Source: Leifsonia sp040686855 (lineage in GTDB: Bacteria; Actinomycetota; Actinomycetes; Actinomycetales; Microbacteriaceae). Taken from it: a stretch of 64,000 nt of DNA. The translations under genes were made by a program, and so were the position numbers. The notes below the pieces were generated by a model. That model was not told the origin of the DNA, did no database searches, and worked only from the letters and a program-made list of their open reading frames with translations. Of the stretch, positions 32,982-41,016 are shown in pieces. The DNA is taken from NCBI RefSeq assembly GCF_040686855.1, contig NZ_JBFBOG010000002.1, positions 372,001 to 436,000 on the forward strand. Direction: 5' to 3'. Within the stretch, counting starts at the first letter, position 1; the number at the start of each line of letters is the position of its first letter.

Positions 32982-33962
32982 ATGGCCGTCACGGATCTCG
33001 AGATCGGATCCGCCCGACAGACCCCTGCGGTGCAGAGGGGCGGGCGCGCCAAGCGGCGCGCCCGCCTCCTCCCCGGGGGCGTGCGCTGGATCCTTCCGGC
33101 GTTCGCCATCTCCGTCGGCCTGATCTACTACAGCATCATCTACTCGGGCTACCTGTCGTTCTTCGACTGGCCCGGCGGCCGGGCGCTGATGACCCCGGTC
33201 GGCTTCGGCAACTACATCGCCGCGCTGGCGGACCCGGTGCTCTGGACCGCGCTGCGCAACACGCTCATCTACTTCGTCGTGGTGTTCGCGGTGCAGGTGG
33301 CCGGCGGGACGCTCTTCGCCGCCGCCATGCACTCCAAGATCCGCTTCGCGAACCTCTACAAGGTGCTGGTGGTCATCCCCGTCGTGGTGGCTCCCGCCAC
33401 CCTCGCGCCGGCCCACGTCCAGGTCTGGCAGAGCGACGGCACGGTCAACAGGATCCTCGGCTTCTTCGGGCTCTCGGGCCTCGAGCAGCCGTGGATCGGA
33501 CAGTCGACCACATCGCTCCTGGTCGTCACCCTGGTGGGATGCTGGGGCGCGATCGGCTACGGCTTCATCCTCATCTATGCCGGCATGGCGCAGATCGACC
33601 CCGAGCTCATCGAAGCAGGCCGCCTGGACGGCGCGGGCAACTTCCGCGTGTTGTTCTCGATCGTCCTGCCGAGCCTGCGGCCGATCATCGTGTCGCTGGC
33701 CATCCTGAACTTCATCACCGCCCTGAAGCTCTTCGACAGCCCGTGGCTGATCACGCAGGGCGGCCCGGCGCACTCGTCCGAATTCCTCGGGACCATGATC
33801 TACGCGGAGACCGCGAGCAGCGACCGCAACCTGGGCTACGCATCGGCGCTGTCGATCCTGGTGCTCATCATCGCGATCGCCGTGTCCGTCTTCATGCAGC
33901 TGCGGGGACGCGAGCGCCTTCCCCGGCTCAAGCCGCGCCGTAAGGAGGCCGCCGATGTTTGA
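32982..33962 (+). CDS. Sugar ABC transporter permease, MalF type
   Basis: A 326-residue membrane protein with six helices after a basic N-terminus. It has the early YYSIIYSGYLSFFDW and the EAA loop EAGRLDGAGNFRVLFSIVLP that docks the ATPase. It starts 2 bases after the binding-protein stop and overlaps the next permease by 8 bases, so translation is tightly coupled. It would form a heterodimer with the product of the gene at 33955. Confidence 0.93.
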   Translation: MAVTDLEIGSARQTPAVQRGGRAKRRARLLPGGVRWILPAFAISVGLIYYSIIYSGYLSFFDWPGGRALMTPVGFGNYIAALADPVLWTALRNTLIYFVVVFAVQVAGGTLFAAAMHSKIRFANLYKVLVVIPVVVAPATLAPAHVQVWQSDGTVNRILGFFGLSGLEQPWIGQSTTSLLVVTLVGCWGAIGYGFILIYAGMAQIDPELIEAGRLDGAGNFRVLFSIVLPSLRPIIVSLAILNFITALKLFDSPWLITQGGPAHSSEFLGTMIYAETASSDRNLGYASALSILVLIIAIAVSVFMQLRGRERLPRLKPRRKEAADV

Positions 33963-34743
33963 GACCCGTTCCCGCCGCTCGAGGATCATCCTGCAGCTGG
34001 TGCTGACGGTCGCCGTCGTACCGTTCGTGATCCCGCTGATCGCGATGCTGCAGACGAGCTTCGAGGGCTCCGGCTGGGGCAACTACGTCGCCGTGGTGAA
34101 CGTGCCGGGCTTCCCGAAGTTCTTCCTCAACACGATCATCATCGCCGGCGTCTCCATCGCCATCGTCTACCTGGCGACCCTCGCCGCCGCGTTCGGGTTC
34201 TCCAAGCTGCGCGTGCGCGGCAAGGAGGTCTACTTCTGGCTGATGATGGCGGCGCTCACGCTTCCCGAGGTCGTGCTGATCGCTCCTCTTTATACGACCG
34301 CGGTGAAGCTCGGCCTGCTCGGCACCTACTGGTCGGTGATCCTGCCCATCGCCGCCCTCCAGATCCCGTTCACCGTGCTGATCGCGCGGGGGTACGTCGA
34401 CGGCATCCCGGATGCGGTGTTCGAGGCAGCGCGGATCGACGGGGCCAGCACCTGGCGGGTGTTCTGGTCGATCCTCGTGCCGCTCTCGCGTCCCATCGCC
34501 GTGGCCCTCATGGTGCTGGTGCTGATCTACGCCTGGAACTCGTACCTGCTGCCGAAGGTGTTCCTCATCGACGACGGGATGGGCGTGGTCACCCAGCTGC
34601 CGGAGTTCTTCCGCCGCCAGTACAACGACGACACGCCGAAGATCCTGGCCGCCTCCGTTATCACCGCGATCCCGACGATCATCGCCTACATCGCCTTGCA
34701 GCGTCAGTTCGAGCGCGGGATGGCCGCGGGCGCGATCAAGTGA
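33955..34743 (+). CDS. Sugar ABC transporter permease, MalG type
   Basis: A 262-residue membrane protein with six helices. The EAA loop is EAARIDGASTWRVFWSILVP, preceded by IPDAVF, and the C-terminus is the family's RQFERGMAAGAIK. It pairs with the MalF-type permease just upstream. No ATPase gene follows. Many actinobacteria use one shared MsiK-type ATPase for such importers, so that is presumed here. Confidence 0.93.
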   Translation: MFETRSRRSRIILQLVLTVAVVPFVIPLIAMLQTSFEGSGWGNYVAVVNVPGFPKFFLNTIIIAGVSIAIVYLATLAAAFGFSKLRVRGKEVYFWLMMAALTLPEVVLIAPLYTTAVKLGLLGTYWSVILPIAALQIPFTVLIARGYVDGIPDAVFEAARIDGASTWRVFWSILVPLSRPIAVALMVLVLIYAWNSYLLPKVFLIDDGMGVVTQLPEFFRRQYNDDTPKILAASVITAIPTIIAYIALQRQFERGMAAGAIK

Positions 34744-34828
34744 CGGGCCGAGTCGTGGAGCGGGCGGTGGATCGGGCAGACTGCGTAGTCGGGACTGCAG
34801 TGCCGAGGACGGAAGGGGGTGCGGTGCG

Positions 34829-35623
34829 ATGACGGATGCGTCGGCGTCCATCGGGCTCGTGATCCGGCACGGCCGTGACCGCGACCCGCTCGCCTCCGCG
34901 ATCGTCCGCTCGATCGCGGCGCCCCTGCTCGCCGCCGGGATGCGCTTCATCACGCGATCGGTCGACGACGAGGAGTCCGAGCTGAAGACGTACCGCCTGT
35001 GGGCCCGCGTCGGCGGCATCGCCGGGGTGATCGTGCTGGGCGCGGACGACGCCGACGCGCGGATCCGGCTGCTGCGGCAGATCGACATGCCGTTCGTGGT
35101 GCTCGCGCCGGCGGACGGCGAGCTCGACTACCCAGCGGTCACGGTCGACGCGTCCGCCGCATCCCGTGCGCTCGTCGCCTACCTCGACGCGCACCCGGCG
35201 CGACGCTGGGTCTACGTGACCAGCCAGCTCGAGCCGGAGCCGCTGGTCGCCGAGGTGGCCTTGGGGGAGCGGACGATCGAGACGGTGCAGGCGACGGACG
35301 TCGTGGGTGAGGTCATCCGGCTCGGCGCGGAGAGCTCCGTCGACGACCCGGTCGCCCTCGTCTTCGACACCGACCATGACGCCGTCGCGGCGCTGGACGC
35401 GCTCCAGGAGCACGGCATCCCCGTGCCGGACGCCGTGGCGCTGATCTGCTGGAGCGATTCCCTCGTGTGCCAGAGTGCGAGCCGCCCGATCACCGCGATC
35501 GACCGGCACGGCCGGGAGATCGGCGCGCTGCTGGGCTCGGCGGCACTCGCCGCGATCCACGACGGCGGCGTCCGCCCCGTCGCGGCGCCGGAGCCCGTGG
35601 TCGTCGTGCGGGAGACGTCGTGA
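34829..35623 (+). CDS. LacI-type ligand-binding domain protein without a DNA-binding domain
   Basis: A 264-residue protein that aligns in layout with the periplasmic-binding-protein-like half of LacI regulators: ASIGLVIRHGRDRDPLASAI at the start, GGIAGVIVLGADDADARIRL, the effector-site region ALIFCWSD-like ALICWSDSLVCQSAS, and RPITAIDRHGREIGALLGSA. There is no helix-turn-helix before it and no signal peptide. GGAAGGGGG precedes ATG 34829. It overlaps the ROK gene (GTGA). It may sense the imported sugar and act with the ROK protein; this is inference. Confidence 0.8.
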   Translation: MTDASASIGLVIRHGRDRDPLASAIVRSIAAPLLAAGMRFITRSVDDEESELKTYRLWARVGGIAGVIVLGADDADARIRLLRQIDMPFVVLAPADGELDYPAVTVDASAASRALVAYLDAHPARRWVYVTSQLEPEPLVAEVALGERTIETVQATDVVGEVIRLGAESSVDDPVALVFDTDHDAVAALDALQEHGIPVPDAVALICWSDSLVCQSASRPITAIDRHGREIGALLGSAALAAIHDGGVRPVAAPEPVVVVRETS

Positions 35624-36837
35624 GCGCCGCGCGGCGGCTGGGGCCGTCGTCCGCGAACACGCGCAGCGCCATCCTGGACATGGTCCGCTCCGGCGGCACG
35701 GTCACGCGCACGGAGCTGGCGGAGCGCTCGGGGCTGACCGCCACCTCCATCACCCGCATCGTGAAGTCGCTCATCGAGGACGGTCTCGTCATCGAGACCG
35801 GCTTCAGCGAGTCGACGGGGGGCAAGCGCAGCAGCCTCCTCGAGCTGAACGCCAACGCGCGCTACGCGGTCGGCCTGTCGCTCGACGCCGGGCGCCTGAC
35901 GTACGTCGTGACCGACCTGTCCGGCAACGTGATCGGACGGTTGGTCTCGCCGGGCATCGAGCAGGCGGACCCGATGGAGGACGTCGTCCGCATCGCGCGG
36001 GAGCTCGGCCAGCTCCTGGTGCAGCTGGACATCCAGCCGGAGTCCGTCGTCGGCGTCGGCGTCGCCGGGGCCGGTCTCGACCTGGGCGCGGGCGCCGAAC
36101 GCCTCTCGATCACCTCGACGGAGTGGGAGTCGTTCGCGCTCAACAAGGCGCTGGAGCCGAAGATCGGCCTCCCGGTGGTGCGCGACAACGACGCGGCCTG
36201 CGCTGCCCTCGGCCAGTACTGGGCCGGGCGCATCCCGGCGACGCAGGACTTCGCCACGCTCTACCTGTCGAACGGCTTCGGCCTGGGACTGATGGTCGGC
36301 GGCAGCGTCGCGCGCGGCGCGTCCTCGAATGTCGGCGAGATCGGTCATATGGTGATCGACATCGACGGTCCGCAGTGCTGGTGCGGCGCCCGCGGCTGTC
36401 TGGAGATGCTGGCGGCGCCGCGTGCGGTGGTCGCCCAGGCGCTGGAGGACGCGGACCTGGCCGCTCAGCTGGGCCTCACCGGCGACCCGCAGCGATTCCG
36501 CGGCGACTTCGAGGCGATCGCCCGGGCGGCGGCCCAGGGCGAGACGCGCTCCTGCGAGCTGATCAAGCGGTCCGCCCGGTACGTGGCGGCAGCGGTGCTC
36601 TCGATCGTGAACGTCCTGGATCTCGACCGGATCGTGCTCGCAGGCCCCGGCTTCGCCGACGCCGGGGCGATCTATGTGCGGGAGATCCGCGAGTACGTGG
36701 CGCAGTTCGCCCGCACGCGCGGCATCCACCCGGTGCTCATCGAGCTGGCCGACCCGGGGCTGGACGCGGCGGCCGGTGGTGCCGCGACGCTCGCGCTGCA
36801 GCATGCGCTGACGCCGCACGCGGCGCGCGGACGGTAG
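35620..36837 (+). CDS. ROK-family transcriptional regulator
   Basis: A 405-residue protein with an N-terminal winged helix (ILDMVRSGGTVTRTELAERS, then GLTATSITRIVKSLIEDGLV) and a ROK sugar-kinase-like domain. The zinc site is intact as IGHMVIDIDGPQCWCGARGC; the phosphate-binding DLGAG-like segment is LSLDAGRLTYVV, and the catalytic-Asp region is VVRDNDAACAALG. It resembles XylR/NagC regulators. It is coupled by GTGA overlap to the HTH-less sensor and follows a sugar importer, its likely target. Confidence 0.92.
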   Translation: MSAARRLGPSSANTRSAILDMVRSGGTVTRTELAERSGLTATSITRIVKSLIEDGLVIETGFSESTGGKRSSLLELNANARYAVGLSLDAGRLTYVVTDLSGNVIGRLVSPGIEQADPMEDVVRIARELGQLLVQLDIQPESVVGVGVAGAGLDLGAGAERLSITSTEWESFALNKALEPKIGLPVVRDNDAACAALGQYWAGRIPATQDFATLYLSNGFGLGLMVGGSVARGASSNVGEIGHMVIDIDGPQCWCGARGCLEMLAAPRAVVAQALEDADLAAQLGLTGDPQRFRGDFEAIARAAAQGETRSCELIKRSARYVAAAVLSIVNVLDLDRIVLAGPGFADAGAIYVREIREYVAQFARTRGIHPVLIELADPGLDAAAGGAATLALQHALTPHAARGR

Positions 36838-36911
36838 ACGTCTGCGGGGCCTCTCAGCCGTTCCCGCTGCTTACCCAGGCACGCCGTCGCCCCGTCCGCG
36901 ATCCTGTGAGG

Positions 36912-37682
36912 ATGCGCAACACCGTTCCCGCCGTCACCGCCCTGTTCTGGGTTACCAAGCTGCTGACCACGGCGATGGGCGAGACCGCCTCGGACTTCCT
37001 GGTGAAGACGATCAACCCGTTCGTCGCGGTCGGCGGCGCGTTTATCGTCTTCGCGGGGGCGCTGGTGCTGCAGTTCGCGGTGCGCCGCTACATCCCGTGG
37101 GTGTACTGGTTCGCGGTGCTCATGGTCGCGGTGTTCGGCACGATGGTCGCCGACGTGCTCCATGTCGAGCTGGGCGTGCCGTATCTCGTCTCGACCGTCG
37201 TGTTCGCCGTCGTCCTCGCGGCGGTGTTCGTGCTCTGGTACGCGACGCAGCGCACGCTCTCGGTCCACAGCATCGACACCTTCCCGCGGCAGGTCTTCTA
37301 CTGGTGCGCTGTCCTCGCGACCTTCGCCCTCGGCACGGCCGTCGGCGACCTGACCGCGGTGACGTTCGGGATGGGGTACTGGCTCTCGGCGCTGGTGTTC
37401 GGCATCCTGTTCGCCCTCCCCGGTGTCGCCTACCGGTGGTGGGGACTCGGCGCGACCGCGGCGTTCTGGACCTCGTACGTGCTGACCCGGCCGTTCGGCG
37501 CGTCCATCTCGGACGGCCTCGCCGTCTCGCACGCCCGCGGCGGGCTCGCCCTCGGGACCGGCCCGGTCAGCCTCGCGCTGCTCGCGGCGATCGTGGTGTG
37601 CGTCGCGGTGCTCAGCCGCAAGCCGCAGTCGGCCGCCTCAGGGGAACGCGCGCAGGGCACGATCGGCGACGCGCTGGAGTGA
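36912..37682 (+). CDS. COG4705-type multi-helix membrane protein
   Basis: A 256-residue membrane protein with about eight helices in two related halves. Each half has a Gly-Glu/Gly-Asp motif (KLLTTAMGETASDFLVKTIN; FALGTAVGDLTAVTFGMGYW), as in the COG4705 membrane-anchored protein family. The molecular function is not known to me. A short polar C-terminal tail overlaps the convergent TetR gene by 45 bases. No operon partner is seen. Confidence 0.82.
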   Translation: MRNTVPAVTALFWVTKLLTTAMGETASDFLVKTINPFVAVGGAFIVFAGALVLQFAVRRYIPWVYWFAVLMVAVFGTMVADVLHVELGVPYLVSTVVFAVVLAAVFVLWYATQRTLSVHSIDTFPRQVFYWCAVLATFALGTAVGDLTAVTFGMGYWLSALVFGILFALPGVAYRWWGLGATAAFWTSYVLTRPFGASISDGLAVSHARGGLALGTGPVSLALLAAIVVCVAVLSRKPQSAASGERAQGTIGDALE

Positions 37683-38225
37683 CGCGCGGCTCGCGCCCGC
37701 GGACGCCTGCACCGCCAGCCCGGCGCTGACCGTCACCAGGTACGTGGCGAGGTCGGCCGGGCGCTCGTCGGCGGCGAGGTCGCCCTCGGCGATCGCGCGG
37801 CGGAAGCGCTCGGCCAGCCGGTGCTCGCCCGAGGCGCGGCTGTCGGCGAGGAACCGCACGATGCGCTGGTCCTCGGGGCTCCCCGCGAGCCCGCCCTGGA
37901 TGGACAGGCAACCGGCGGGTTTACCCGGCGTGGTGATCGCGCGGACGTTGCTGCGGAGGTAGTGCTCGGCCACCGCGCGTGCGGTCGGCTCCTCGAGGGC
38001 GTCGCCCACGTACGCCATGTCGACCTCGGCGTAGCGGGCGACCGCCTGCTTGAACGTCTCCTCCTTGTTGCCGAAGGCGGCGTAGAGGCTGGGGCGGTTG
38101 ATGCCCATGGCCGAGGTGAGGTCGTCGAGGGTGGTGCCCTCATACCCCTGGCGCCAGAACACCTCGACCGCCGCGTCCAGGGCCTCGTCGGTGTCGAATC
38201 CGCGCGGTCGCCCGCGTCCGGCCAT
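37638..38225 (-). CDS. TetR/AcrR-family transcriptional regulator
   Basis: A 195-residue repressor. The N-terminal helix-turn-helix is clear (RGRPRGFDTDEALDAAVEVF, then YEGTTLDDLTSAMGINRPSL and YAAFGNKEETF). The C-terminal effector domain ends in a helix (ASLQRVADRALRAFP). ATG 38225 is preceded by GAGGTGAGC. It is divergent from an SDR gene; TetR regulators of this AcrR/YxaF type commonly control an adjacent SDR. An inverted repeat lies between the two. Confidence 0.92.
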   Translation of the reverse strand: MAGRGRPRGFDTDEALDAAVEVFWRQGYEGTTLDDLTSAMGINRPSLYAAFGNKEETFKQAVARYAEVDMAYVGDALEEPTARAVAEHYLRSNVRAITTPGKPAGCLSIQGGLAGSPEDQRIVRFLADSRASGEHRLAERFRRAIAEGDLAADERPADLATYLVTVSAGLAVQASAGASRASLQRVADRALRAFP

Positions 38226-38250
38226 CCCGCTCACCTCTTTCTGTACTAAT

Positions 38251-38274
38251 CCGAAAAGAATTCTCTCATTTCGG
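38251..38274. promoter_or_regulatory. Inverted repeat between TetR and SDR genes
   Basis: CCGAAA (38251-38256) and TTTCGG (38269-38274) flank AGAATTCT, itself palindromic. The size (24 bases) suits a TetR operator. It lies 25 bases upstream of the TetR start. Confidence 0.45.
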
Positions 38275-38332
38275 GAATGCGGGGGCAATGGCGGTGTTTT
38301 ATGTACCGTCTCGAACAGAATTGGAGCAGACC

Positions 38333-39094
38333 ATGGACACCACCATCGCCACCACCCAGACCCTCGCCGGCAAGAAGGCGCTCGTCACCGGAGGCGCCCG
38401 CGGCATCGGTGAAGGAATCGCCCGCGCGCTCGCTGCCCACGGCGCGGAGGTCGCCGTCACGTACCGCGCGTCCCGCGAGCGGGCGGACGCCCTCGTGGTC
38501 GACATCCTGGCCGCCGGGGGACGCGCCGTCGCGGTGCCCGCCGACAACTCCGACGCCGACGCCGCCCGCGCGGGCGTACGCGACGCCGTGGATGCGCTCG
38601 GCGGCCTCGACATCCTCGTCAACAACGCCGGAGGTGGATGGTTCGAGCACTTCACCGAGACCCCCGACGAGCACATCGAGGCGACGATCGACCTCAACAT
38701 CCGCGGGACGGTGTACGCCACGCAGGCGGCCATCCCGCTGCTGCCGGACGGCGGCCGCATCATCACGATCGGCAGTGTCAACGCCGAGCGCATCCCCTTC
38801 ACCGGAGGCGCCGTCTACGGGCTGACGAAGGCCGCGATGGTCGGCTTCACCAAGGGCCTCGCCCGCGACCTCGCGGGCCGCGGCATCACGGTCAACGTCA
38901 TCCAGCCGGGCCCGATCGACACCGAGGGCAACCCGGCGTCGGGCGAGGCCGGCGACTACCTGGCCGGCTTCACCGCCTTCGGCCGCTTCGGCCACAGCTC
39001 CGACGTCGGCGAGCTCGTCTCGTGGATCGCGTCCGACGCGTCCGGCTACATGACCGGCTCCGCCGTCACGATCGACGGCGGCTGGACCGCCTGA
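38333..39094 (+). CDS. Short-chain dehydrogenase/reductase
   Basis: A 253-residue SDR. The cofactor motif is VTGGARGIGEGIARALA (about 18-34), the structural motif is ILVNNAGGG, the catalytic residues are in IGSVNAERIPFTGGAVYGLT (Tyr and following Lys), and the C-terminal signature is YMTGSAVTIDGGW. GGAG lies 7 bases before ATG 38333. Divergent from a TetR regulator, it is probably induced by the compound it reduces or by stress. Confidence 0.93.
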   Translation: MDTTIATTQTLAGKKALVTGGARGIGEGIARALAAHGAEVAVTYRASRERADALVVDILAAGGRAVAVPADNSDADAARAGVRDAVDALGGLDILVNNAGGGWFEHFTETPDEHIEATIDLNIRGTVYATQAAIPLLPDGGRIITIGSVNAERIPFTGGAVYGLTKAAMVGFTKGLARDLAGRGITVNVIQPGPIDTEGNPASGEAGDYLAGFTAFGRFGHSSDVGELVSWIASDASGYMTGSAVTIDGGWTA

Positions 39095-39113
39095 CCGCCG
39101 CCCCTCCACCGAC

Positions 39114-39168
39114 GATTCGTGCCGAATGTGCGCTATTCGCGACCTTTGGCGACGATTCGGCACGAATC
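39114..39168. repeat. Pair of inverted, self-palindromic 14-mers between convergent genes
   Basis: GATTCGTGCCGAAT (39114-39127) and its exact reverse complement ATTCGGCACGAATC (39155-39168) are 27 bases apart. Each copy is itself a palindrome of ATTCG and CGAAT around three bases. It can form one long or two short hairpins. It may be a terminator for the convergent SDR and GH35 genes or a dispersed intergenic repeat. Confidence 0.75.
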
Positions 39169-39185
39169 TCGGCGGGGGAAGGGCG

Positions 39186-40949
39186 TCAGAACTCCGTGTG
39201 GCCGAGGCGGGGCTCGGGGACGAAGGCGGCCACCGCCTCGGCCGCGGACTCGAGCTCGAGGATGATGAGCTCGTTGCTCCCGGCACGCAGCACGCCCCGC
39301 GGCACATACAGCGTCTCCTGCGGCCCTCTGGTCCAGTAGCGGCCGAGGTTGAAGCCGTTGATCCAGGCGACGCCCTTGCCCCAGCCCGTCGTGTCGAGGA
39401 AGAGGGGAGCCGGCTCGTCGAGGTCGAAGACGGCGCGGGCGAAGACCGGGCCCGCCAGGCGCGACGGCGGCGGCGCATCCGCAGCGGCCAGGGCAGCGGA
39501 CACCGGCTCGATCGACGACAACTCCAGCGGGAGCACGCTCCAGCGCTGCAGCTCCTCGCCGTTGAGCTGCACCGGGCCGATCAGGCCCTTCGGCTCGCCG
39601 ATGCGGGGGCCGTAGTCGACGCGGCCCTGGTCCTCGACCAGCACGGTCAGGGTCCCGCGCGAGGGCGAGAGCGCGATCGCGGTGTCGTGGTGGTCGCGGG
39701 CCAGCACACCGAGGCGGCTGTCGCCGACCGAGACGTAGGCGCGGTCGCGCACCTCGCCGAACTCGAGCACCGCCGGCTCGGTGGTGTCGATCTCGGTGCG
39801 GTACAGCCCGAGGCCGCTGTAGTGCCCCAGCTCGTCGAAGGTGGGCAGCGTGTCCACGTGCGACCACGCGCCGAGCCGGTCGGCGACCGCCCACAGCGGC
39901 ACCGCTGCGTCGAACGGCACGGTGAACGACGGCGCCGCGGCCGCGACCACCGGCTCCAGCGAGGGCACGGGCGCGTACTTGGCGATCACATCCCGGAACG
40001 CCCAGAACTTCTCGGTGGGCTCGCCCGCCTCGTCGAGGGGGGCGTCGTAGTCGTAGCTCGTGACGATCGGCTGGTAGACGCCCTTGTCGTTCGCACCGTT
40101 CGTGAAGCCGAAGTTGGTGCCGCCGTGGAACATGTAGAGGTTCACCGAGGCGCCGAGGGCGAGCAGGTCGTCCAGGTCGCCCGCGGACTGCTCCACGGAG
40201 GTCGTGTGGTGGTGCGTGCCCCAGCTGTCGAACCAGCCGTCCCAGAACTCGGAGCACATCAGCGGACCCGTCGGCTGGTGACGTCGCAGGGTCGCGAGGC
40301 GTTCGCGTGAGCGGGAGCCGAAGGAGCCGGTCTTCAGGAGGCCGGGGAGCGAGCCGTCGCGGAGCATGTCGTCCTCGGGCTGGTCGACCGTCGTCAGCGG
40401 CACGACGATGCCGGCATCGCGGATGACCCGGACGAGCTCCGAGAGGTACGCGGAGTCGTCGCCGTACGCGCCGTACTCGTTCTCCACCTGCACGAGCAGC
40501 ACCGGGCCGCCCTCGGTGACCTGCAGCGGCCGGACGATCTCGAGCACGTTCCGCAGGTAGCGGCTGACCGCGGCGACGAACTTCGGCTCCGACCGGCGGA
40601 TCCCCACAGACGGATCGGTGAACAGCCACGCGGGCAGCCCGCCGTTGTCCCACTCGGCGCAGATGTACGGTCCGGGTCGCACGATCGCGTGCATCCCCTC
40701 GTCGGCGATGGTGCGCAGGAAGCGGGCCAGGTCGAGACCGCCGTCGGTGATCCACTGTCCGGGCTGCGGCTCGTGCGCGTTCCACGGGACGTACGTCTCG
40801 ATGGTGTTGAGCCCCATCAGGCGCGCCTTGTGGATGCGGTCGGCCCAGTCGTCCGGGTGCACCCGGAAGTAGTGGATCGCTCCCGAGAGGATGCGGTGGG
40901 GCTCGCCGTCGAGGACGAAGTCGTCTCCCGCGATCTCGAAGGTGGTCAT
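39186..40949 (-). CDS. Glycoside hydrolase family 35 beta-galactosidase
   Basis: A 587-residue enzyme. GH35 marks are the N-terminal FVLDGEPHRILSGAIHYFRV, the acid/base Glu158 in LLVQVENEYGAYG and the nucleophile Glu234 in MCSEFWDGWFDSWG. The C-terminal part has jelly-roll domains (WINGFNLGRYWTRGPQETLY). No signal peptide is seen, so it works on imported galactosides. ATG 40949 is chosen over ATG 40952 by the AGGAG spacing. It ends the LacI-controlled operon with a binding protein and two permeases. Confidence 0.95.
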   Translation of the reverse strand: MTTFEIAGDDFVLDGEPHRILSGAIHYFRVHPDDWADRIHKARLMGLNTIETYVPWNAHEPQPGQWITDGGLDLARFLRTIADEGMHAIVRPGPYICAEWDNGGLPAWLFTDPSVGIRRSEPKFVAAVSRYLRNVLEIVRPLQVTEGGPVLLVQVENEYGAYGDDSAYLSELVRVIRDAGIVVPLTTVDQPEDDMLRDGSLPGLLKTGSFGSRSRERLATLRRHQPTGPLMCSEFWDGWFDSWGTHHHTTSVEQSAGDLDDLLALGASVNLYMFHGGTNFGFTNGANDKGVYQPIVTSYDYDAPLDEAGEPTEKFWAFRDVIAKYAPVPSLEPVVAAAAPSFTVPFDAAVPLWAVADRLGAWSHVDTLPTFDELGHYSGLGLYRTEIDTTEPAVLEFGEVRDRAYVSVGDSRLGVLARDHHDTAIALSPSRGTLTVLVEDQGRVDYGPRIGEPKGLIGPVQLNGEELQRWSVLPLELSSIEPVSAALAAADAPPPSRLAGPVFARAVFDLDEPAPLFLDTTGWGKGVAWINGFNLGRYWTRGPQETLYVPRGVLRAGSNELIILELESAAEAVAAFVPEPRLGHTEF

Positions 40950-40973
40950 CATTCTCCTGCGAAGTGGGTGGAT

Positions 40974-41010
40974 GCGCGTGGCCGGCCGCGGGGCGCGACC
41001 GGCCACGCGC
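40974..41010. other. Intra-operon stem-loop between binding protein and GH35 genes
   Basis: GCGCGTGGCCGG (40974-40985) pairs perfectly with CCGGCCACGCGC (40999-41010) around 13 bases. It begins 7 bases after the binding-protein stop on the minus strand. Without a U tract it is more likely an mRNA 3'-end stabiliser or partial terminator that keeps binding-protein mRNA in excess over GH35. Confidence 0.65.
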
Positions 41011-41016
41011 CGGGGG

